From JBDSEG01 sp039920165 (GTDB taxonomy: Bacteria; Pseudomonadota; Gammaproteobacteria; Burkholderiales; Burkholderiaceae_C), in the NCBI GenBank assembly GCA_039920165.1, contig JBDSEG010000170.1, positions 1-5,266 on the forward strand: DNA of 5,266 nt, read 5' to 3'. Made by a program: the position numbers and the translations under genes. Below, in pieces: positions 1 to 5,266 of this stretch. The notes under the pieces were generated by a model that saw only the letters and a program-made list of their open reading frames with translations, made no database searches and was not told the origin of the DNA. Numbering within the stretch: position 1 is the stretch's first letter; each line of letters opens with the position of its first letter.

Positions 1-1298
1 TCGTGCTCGATCAGATCGAAGCGCTGCAGGATCATCGCGATCAACATCACCGCTTCCTGCATCGCGAACGGCCTGCCGATGCACGCGCGCTGGCCGTTGC
101 CGAACGGCTTCCACGCATTCGGCGGCAGCTTTTCCATCGCTTCGGGCGCAAAGCGCTCCGGCCGGAACGCTTCGACATCGTCGCCCCAGACCGCCGGGTC
201 GCGGTGCAGCATCGGGATCAGCACCAGCATCGTGTCGCGCCGGGTGATGGCGTATTTGCCGCCGATCTCGGTGTCCTTGTGCGCACGCAGCGTGAACACC
301 GGCGCGGTCGGCCAGATGCGCAGCGTCTCCATCAGAACCTGCTCGATATAGCGCAGCCGGCCGATCTGCTCGACGCGCGGCGGTGCGTCGCCGAGCACCG
401 CGTCGACCTCGGCACGCGCCTTGGCGAGCACGGCCGGGTTCTTCATCAGGAAGTAGGTCGCGAACGACAGCAGCCCGCTCGTCGTCTCGTGACCGGCGAC
501 CAGAAAGGTGACGAGCTGGTTGCGGATATTCTCGTCCGACAGGCCCTCGCCGGTCACGGTATCGCGGCCTTGCAGCATCAGGCCGAGCAGGTCTTTTTTC
601 TGCGCCGCGTCGGGGTCGCGCCGGCGCTCGGCAATCAGCTCGTCGGCGACCGAATGCATCAGCGCGATGTCGTCCTCGTAGGCCCGGCGGGTGCGCAGCA
701 AGAGCTTGCTCGCGATCTCGGGCCGGCGCGTGCGCGCACCGGCTTCGCCGAGCGCATCGACCATCGCGCCCACGAACGGATGCATCTCGCGCTGGTAGAA
801 GCTGTTGAAGCGGTAGTCGAATGCGCACAGGGCGATCGTGTCGAGCGTCATGCGCGTCATGTCCTCGCTGACCTCGATCACGTTGTCGGGTCCGAAGCGC
901 TCCCAGCGCGTCACCATCTGCTCAGCGATATCGAGCATGCGGCCGAACATGTCGCGCATGCCGATCGGGCCGAAAGCCGGCATGAGCAGGCGGTGCGCTA
1001 TAGCCCAGTTCGGCTCGTCGGAGCGGGCGGTGAACAGGCCGTCGCCGGCGAAGTCGCGGATATTCTTCAGCGCCCCCGAAATCCGCTTGCCGAAGCGGCT
1101 TTCGTCGCACAGCTCGTCGACGAGCGCCTGCGAGCTGACGACGATGAGCGGGCTGCCCGAGAAGTCGAGCTGGTAGATCGGGCCGTGGATGCGGGCCAGC
1201 CGCATGAAGCCCTGGACCGGCGCATCGCCGTCGACCGTGCGCAGGTTGCCGATGAACGGGTCGCCCTTGGGCTGTGGGATGAGGTCGGTACGGGACAT
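1..1298 (-). CDS. CYP102-family (P450 BM3-like) cytochrome P450, haem domain, 3' end cut by window edge
   Basis: This is a haem-thiolate monooxygenase; the family hydroxylates or epoxidises fatty acids and related substrates in the cytoplasm. Translation gives 432 residues without a stop. It follows the P450 BM3 haem domain from near its N-terminus (IPQPKGDPFIGNL) to about BM3 residue 427. Visible landmarks are RDFAGDGLFT at 81-90 (F89 matches BM3 F87), the I-helix AGHETTSG at 268-275 with T272, ExxR as E324/R327, WPTAP at 329-333, HRDPAVWGDDVEAFRPERF at 365-383, and the haem loop FGNGQRACIG with ligand C406. The ATG at 1298 is preceded by GGAG (plus 1304-1307, 5-nt spacing) and matches the family N-terminus. 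BM3 residues R47 and Y51 are replaced by S49 and V53, so substrate choice probably differs. CYP102 enzymes are normally fused to an FMN/FAD reductase; that part would lie beyond the left edge and cannot be confirmed. It is divergent from the epoxide hydrolase. Confidence 0.93.
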   Translation of the reverse strand, partial: MSRTDLIPQPKGDPFIGNLRTVDGDAPVQGFMRLARIHGPIYQLDFSGSPLIVVSSQALVDELCDESRFGKRISGALKNIRDFAGDGLFTARSDEPNWAIAHRLLMPAFGPIGMRDMFGRMLDIAEQMVTRWERFGPDNVIEVSEDMTRMTLDTIALCAFDYRFNSFYQREMHPFVGAMVDALGEAGARTRRPEIASKLLLRTRRAYEDDIALMHSVADELIAERRRDPDAAQKKDLLGLMLQGRDTVTGEGLSDENIRNQLVTFLVAGHETTSGLLSFATYFLMKNPAVLAKARAEVDAVLGDAPPRVEQIGRLRYIEQVLMETLRIWPTAPVFTLRAHKDTEIGGKYAITRRDTMLVLIPMLHRDPAVWGDDVEAFRPERFAPEAMEKLPPNAWKPFGNGQRACIGRPFAMQEAVMLIAMILQRFDLIEH

Positions 1299-1318
1299 GC
1301 TGGCTCCGGGTTGTCGAG

Positions 1319-1343
1319 GTGCGGACGCGGTCAGGAACCGCAC
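1319..1343. repeat. Overlapping inverted repeats in the P450/hydrolase divergent gap (possible operator)
   Basis: Two overlapping dyads are visible. GTGCGG (1319-1324) pairs with CCGCAC (1338-1343) across 13 nt, and GCGGT (1327-1331) pairs with ACCGC (1337-1341) across 5 nt. They cover the predicted P450 transcription start, a typical repressor position. BM3 in Priestia megaterium is controlled by the TetR-type repressor Bm3R1 at a palindromic operator, so a comparable arrangement is plausible. Short GC-rich dyads also arise by chance in such DNA. Confidence 0.25.
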
Positions 1344-1344
1344 G

Positions 1345-1373
1345 AGCGTATGCCGGCGGCGGGGGCGCGGCAA
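1345..1373 (-). promoter_or_regulatory. Candidate sigma70-type promoter for the P450
   Basis: Read on the minus strand, a TTGCCG -35-like hexamer (1368-1373) is followed after 17 bases by a TACGCT -10-like hexamer (1345-1350). The matches are 4/6 and 3/6. The predicted transcription start falls near 1338, leaving a leader of about 40 nt before the P450 ATG. The spacing is ideal, but the hexamers are weak and the region is very GC-rich, so this is tentative. Confidence 0.28.
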
Positions 1374-1423
1374 CGGTATCAGGCCCTAGATCGCGCGGGC
1401 CGCGCTTGCGCTACCCTGAATCC

Positions 1424-2452
1424 ATGAACCCGCCCATCACTGAACACGTCGTGCGCAGTGCGCGCCACACGAGTTTTTATCTCGCCTGCGGCCCGGCCGA
1501 CGGCGCGCCGATCGTCTTCGTGCACGGTTGGCCCGAGCTGTCGATTAGTTGGCGGCATCAACTCGCGTGCTTCGGCGCGCTCGGTTTTCGCGCCATCGCA
1601 CCGGACATGCGCGGCTATGGCCGCTCGACGGTCCATCGCGAACTGGCCGACTACGCGCTCGAGGAGTGCGTGACTGACCTGATCGAGTTGCTCGACGCGA
1701 CCGGCCACGAGGCCGCCGTGTGGGTCGGGCACGACCTCGGCGCGCCAGTCGTCTGGGGCCTCGCATCACATCATCCGCAGCGCTGCCTGGGCGTCGCGGC
1801 GCTGTGCGTGCCGTACCTGCCGCAGGGCATGGCGCCGGCCCACCTGATGCCGCTGATCGACCGCGAGCTGTATCCGGCCGACGTCTTTCCCGCCGGCCCG
1901 TGGGACTACCAGCTGCACTACGAAGAGCACTTCGAGAGCGCCTGCGCCGAGCTCGATGCGAACCCGCTCAATACCGTCAAGGCGATGTTCCGGCGCGGCG
2001 ACCCGGCGGCGGTCGGCAAGCCGGCGCCGACCTCGGCGCATCGGCGGCGCGGCGGCTGGTTCGGCAAGGCCGGGCAGGCGCCCGACGTGCCGCGCGACCC
2101 AGCCGTGATCGGCGAGGAAGAGCTGCACCAGTACGCCAGCGCCCTTGCGCGCAACGGCTTCTTCGGGCCGAACGCGTGGTACATGAATGCGCAGCGCAAT
2201 ATCGACTACGCAAGCCACGCCGAATCGGAGGGTCGGCTTGCCATGCCGGTGCTCTTCTTCCACGCCCAGTACGACCCCATCTGCGAGACCCTGCGCTCGC
2301 CGCTGGCCAGCCCCATGCGCGCGGCCTGCGACCAATTGAGCGAGCTCAGCGTCCCGTCGGGCCACTGGATGGCGCAGGAGCAGCCGCAGCGCGTGAATGC
2401 CGGCCTCGCGCGCTGGCTGGCGCAAGAGTGGCCGCAGCACTGGCGGGTCTGA
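1424..2452 (+). CDS. Epoxide hydrolase, alpha/beta-hydrolase fold
   Basis: The 342-residue protein is a soluble epoxide hydrolase that opens epoxides to vicinal diols through a covalent ester intermediate. The full catalytic set is visible: oxyanion motif HGWP at 34-37, nucleophile D104 in VGHDLGAP, cap-domain tyrosines Y162 (DYQLHY) and Y253 (NAWYMN), acid D284 in AQYDPICE, and base H314 in SGHWMAQEQP. The nucleophile is Asp, not Ser or Cys; with the two tyrosines this argues for an epoxide hydrolase over an esterase or lipase. A haloalkane dehalogenase is less likely because those lack the tyrosine pair. Length is normal for the bacterial subfamily and there is no signal peptide. The ATG at 1424 was chosen because family similarity starts there; the frame stays open upstream to a GTG at 1319, but that extension is low-complexity. 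No Shine-Dalgarno is visible before 1424. It lies divergent to the P450, whose epoxide products it might process, and convergent to the synthetase. Confidence 0.93.
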   Translation: MNPPITEHVVRSARHTSFYLACGPADGAPIVFVHGWPELSISWRHQLACFGALGFRAIAPDMRGYGRSTVHRELADYALEECVTDLIELLDATGHEAAVWVGHDLGAPVVWGLASHHPQRCLGVAALCVPYLPQGMAPAHLMPLIDRELYPADVFPAGPWDYQLHYEEHFESACAELDANPLNTVKAMFRRGDPAAVGKPAPTSAHRRRGGWFGKAGQAPDVPRDPAVIGEEELHQYASALARNGFFGPNAWYMNAQRNIDYASHAESEGRLAMPVLFFHAQYDPICETLRSPLASPMRAACDQLSELSVPSGHWMAQEQPQRVNAGLARWLAQEWPQHWRV

Positions 2453-2453
2453 C

Positions 2454-2490
2454 GACGCCGCTTGATGTCCCGGGAAGCGGTCGCGGCGTC
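2454..2490. terminator. GC-rich hairpin in convergent gap, possible terminator
   Basis: GACGCCGC (2454-2461) is perfectly complementary to GCGGCGTC (2483-2490), with a 21-nt loop. An alternative inner stem is CCGCTT (2458-2463) with AAGCGG (2475-2480) and an 11-nt loop. It starts two bases after the hydrolase stop codon. There is no T-run on either side, so it is not a classical intrinsic terminator; a role in ending transcription is inferred from its position between converging genes. Confidence 0.35.
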
Positions 2491-2510
2491 CGGTCACGGA
2501 CGCGTGGCCG
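2491..2510 (+). terminator. Compact stem-loop downstream of the epoxide hydrolase
   Basis: In plus-strand RNA, bases 2491-2498 pair with 2503-2510 as 8 consecutive pairs (seven Watson-Crick and one U-G), closing a GACG tetraloop. On the minus strand the wobble becomes an A-C mismatch, so the fold favours hydrolase mRNA. No U-tract follows, so it may protect the 3' end or assist termination rather than act alone. Confidence 0.35.
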
Positions 2511-2522
2511 CCACGAATCGCC

Positions 2523-2534
2523 AGCGGCGCCGCT
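2523..2534. repeat. 12-bp perfect palindrome next to the synthetase stop
   Basis: The sequence agcggcgccgct reads the same on both strands. It lies just beyond the acyl-CoA synthetase stop codon (2541-2543). It could form the base of a minus-strand 3' structure, but having no spacer it cannot fold as a long hairpin. Self-complementary GC runs are common in such DNA, so the function is uncertain. Confidence 0.25.
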
Positions 2535-2540
2535 ATGACC

Positions 2541-4235
<1,695 letters not shown>

Positions 4236-4243
4236 GGAGGGTG

Positions 4244-4249
4244 TCCTTT
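4244..4249 (-). promoter_or_regulatory. Ribosome binding site that sets the GTG start of the acyl-CoA synthetase
   Basis: On the minus strand AAAGGA stands 8 nt before the GTG at 4235. It decides between this GTG and the in-frame ATG codons upstream, neither of which gives a family-like N-terminus. Confidence 0.7.
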
Positions 4250-4379
4250 CGTGCAGTCTGGATGCCGAATCTTCATCATCGCCCAGCGCCATGCCGTGGA
4301 CCACCGGTGATTGCGCGCAGGCCCGCAAGTTTCGTCCACGCCGGTCCGGCGACCGCAAAGGGAGGATCGGCAAGGCCGG

Positions 4380-4401
4380 ACCCGACCCAATTGAGTCGGG
4401 T
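4380..4401. promoter_or_regulatory. 22-bp near-perfect palindrome, candidate operator between synthetase and RpiR-type gene
   Basis: The left arm ACCCGAC (4380-4386) is the exact reverse complement of GTCGGGT (4395-4401), and the centre contains the palindrome CAATTG (4388-4393) on the same axis. Only the pair 4387/4394 breaks the symmetry, so 20 of 22 bases are symmetric. It lies 145 bp upstream of the synthetase start and about 60 bp upstream of the regulator ATG at 4463, in the only divergent gap beside a regulator gene. Dimeric HTH regulators bind such sites, so an operator is the natural reading. A small hairpin is an alternative. Which protein binds it is unknown. Confidence 0.5.
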
Positions 4402-4462
4402 GCCTTCAATGCTCGATCGATGTCCGGGTTTGCAACGGTCGTTCCAAATGATTCGGGGTGCT

Positions 4463-5266
4463 ATGTTCGTGCCAAACATGAACAGCCTCTCGCGCCAATC
4501 GGTTCGCCAGATAATCGCCAGCCGCTTCGACAGCCTCAGCCCCGAACTGCGGCCTGCCGCGCGCTGGGTGTCGCGGCACGGCGAGGCACTCGCGCTGCAT
4601 TCGATGCGCGACGGCACGGACCGCCGGTGTGACGCCGGCGACGCTGACGCGATTCGCGCGTCGCCTCGACTTCGAGGGCTTCGAAGACCTGCGCGAACCG
4701 TTCCGCCCCCATTTCGCCGGCCCCGCCTCGGGCGCCGAGTTCGAGTGCGTGCTGCGGCGACTCCGGCGCGGCGCGGTCGACGCCGACGTGCTGGGGCTGC
4801 TCAACGCCCTGCAGCAGGCCAACGTCGCGTCCGTCTACCGCCTCAACCGGGCCGCGGAAATCGACGCGGCGGCGCAGGCCATGATCGGCCCCCAGCAGGT
4901 GCATTTCCTCGGCATGCGGGCGTGCCGCGGCGTGGCCTGCTGTCTCTCCAATGCCTATGTCGTGCTGCAACCGAACGGCCGGCTCGTCAGCGGAACCGGC
5001 GGCACGCTGAGCGACCATGTCGAGAGTATCGGCCCGCAGTGCGTGCTGGTGGCCGTGAGCCAGGCGCCCTATACGCGGTCGAGGCCGTGGCGCTGGCGCG
5101 TGCGCATCAGTCCAGCGTCGTCGCAATGACCGACAGCGCGTCGTCTGCGTTGGCACGCGACGCTCAGCACGTGCTTTTGAACGACACCGAGTCGAACGCC
5201 CTCTGCCATTCCACCCCCGGCGCGCAGGCGCTTGCCCAAGCGCTCACGGGGGCGGTGGCCACCCAC
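4463..5266 (+). pseudogene. RpiR/MurR-type transcriptional regulator (HTH + SIS), two frame changes, 3' end cut by window edge
   Basis: RpiR-family proteins bind DNA through an N-terminal HTH and sense a sugar phosphate or other metabolite through a C-terminal SIS domain. Family-like sequence is split over three segments. First, 4463-4612 gives RFDSLSPELRPAARWVSRHG and LALHSMRD (start of the HTH domain). Second, 4614-5078, in another frame, gives ARTAGVTPATLTRFARRLDF (rest of the HTH) and then SIS sequence such as VHFLGMRACRGVA, NGRLVSGTGGTLSD and LVAVSQAPYTR. Third, 5078-5266, back in the first frame, gives VEAVALARAHQSSVVAMTDS and LARDAQHVLLNDTESNA, still open at the edge. The first junction fits loss of 2 nt; the second fits loss of 7 nt (or 1). 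Because the frame is restored and stays open, ribosomes could make a full-length protein with about 155 scrambled residues, including the recognition part of the HTH and most of SIS. ATG 4463 follows GGGG (4455-4458); ATG 4478 is an in-frame alternative. Sequencing error is possible. Confidence 0.78.

Larger units (their letters stand above)
4236..4462. other. Divergent intergenic region between acyl-CoA synthetase and RpiR-type gene
   Basis: This 227-bp gap should hold the promoters of both flanking genes. Apart from the palindrome at 4380-4401 and the synthetase Shine-Dalgarno, I found no -35/-10 pair with acceptable spacing on either strand. The regulator-proximal part (about 4403-4462) is less GC-rich than the rest, as expected near a promoter. 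Open frames crossing it in both directions look like chance products of high GC. Confidence 0.5.

Noticed and set aside
3..1427. Long open frame on the plus strand opposite the P450 (about 474 codons)
   Set aside because: It is antisense to a clear P450, and its product is rich in Arg, His, Ala and Asp with no recognisable domain; this is the usual mirror frame of a high-GC gene.
1766..2497. Minus-strand open frame opposite the epoxide hydrolase (243 codons)
   Set aside because: It overlaps a gene with a complete catalytic set and encodes an Arg/Ala-rich sequence without domains.
1720..2538. Plus-strand open frame overlapping the epoxide hydrolase in another frame (272 codons)
   Set aside because: Its product is Arg/Ala/Gly-rich and resembles no family, while the overlapping frame is clearly the hydrolase.
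4236..4409. N-terminal extension of the acyl-CoA synthetase to ATG 4409
   Set aside because: The 58 extra residues do not resemble the family, the extension would cover much of the divergent gap, and the GTG at 4235 has a good Shine-Dalgarno.
4413..4420. TCGATCGA palindrome in the divergent gap
   Set aside because: It is only 8 bp, built from CG/AT words common in this kind of genome; too short to call a site.
4629..5129. A stand-alone 166-residue gene starting at GTG 4629
   Set aside because: It begins in the middle of an HTH and ends with a family-unlike tail after PYTR; upstream and downstream family sequence continues in another frame, so it is the middle of the broken regulator.
4536..5156. 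Minus-strand open frame opposite the regulator (206 codons)
   Set aside because: It is antisense to RpiR-like sequence, has an Arg/Ala-rich composition, and shows no domain or ribosome binding site.

Overview
The window is a high-GC stretch (third codon positions almost all G or C) of the kind seen in Burkholderiales-like proteobacteria. The taxon is an inference from base composition and from the flavour of the proteins; nothing in the window identifies a species. It holds three intact-looking coding regions, one of them cut by the left edge, and one broken regulator gene cut by the right edge.

Layout, left to right. Positions 1-1298 (minus) encode the N-terminal 432 residues of a cytochrome P450 that resembles the haem domain of the CYP102 (P450 BM3) family along its whole length. 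Any fused reductase domain would lie outside the window. A 125-bp divergent gap (1299-1423) holds a possible P450 promoter with dyad symmetry over its predicted transcription start. Positions 1424-2452 (plus) encode a complete alpha/beta-hydrolase-type epoxide hydrolase with all catalytic residues. An 88-bp convergent gap (2453-2540) contains three GC-rich dyads, probably a termination region. Positions 2541-4235 (minus) encode a complete ACSF2-like acyl-CoA synthetase (AMP-forming) with a GTG start chosen by a good Shine-Dalgarno. A 227-bp divergent gap (4236-4462) carries a nearly perfect 22-bp palindrome at 4380-4401. From 4463 to the right edge (plus) lies an RpiR/MurR-type regulator (HTH plus SIS domain) whose family-like sequence runs through two frame changes, near 4612 and near 5078.

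How the genes may fit together (inference). A fatty-acid- or alkene-oxidising P450 beside an epoxide hydrolase suggests oxidation or epoxidation followed by hydrolysis to a diol. The acyl-CoA synthetase could feed a carboxylic acid product or substrate into beta-oxidation. The divergent regulator next to the synthetase, with a palindrome between them, looks like a local control module. The P450 lacks the Arg/Tyr pair that anchors the fatty-acid carboxylate in BM3, so its substrate may not be a classical long-chain fatty acid.

The most notable signals are the doubly frameshifted regulator, whose second lesion looks like loss of one unit of a 7-bp tandem repeat, and the 22-bp palindrome. I see no tRNA, rRNA, CRISPR array, insertion sequence or other mobile element. 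I found no convincing evidence of a wholly new system.
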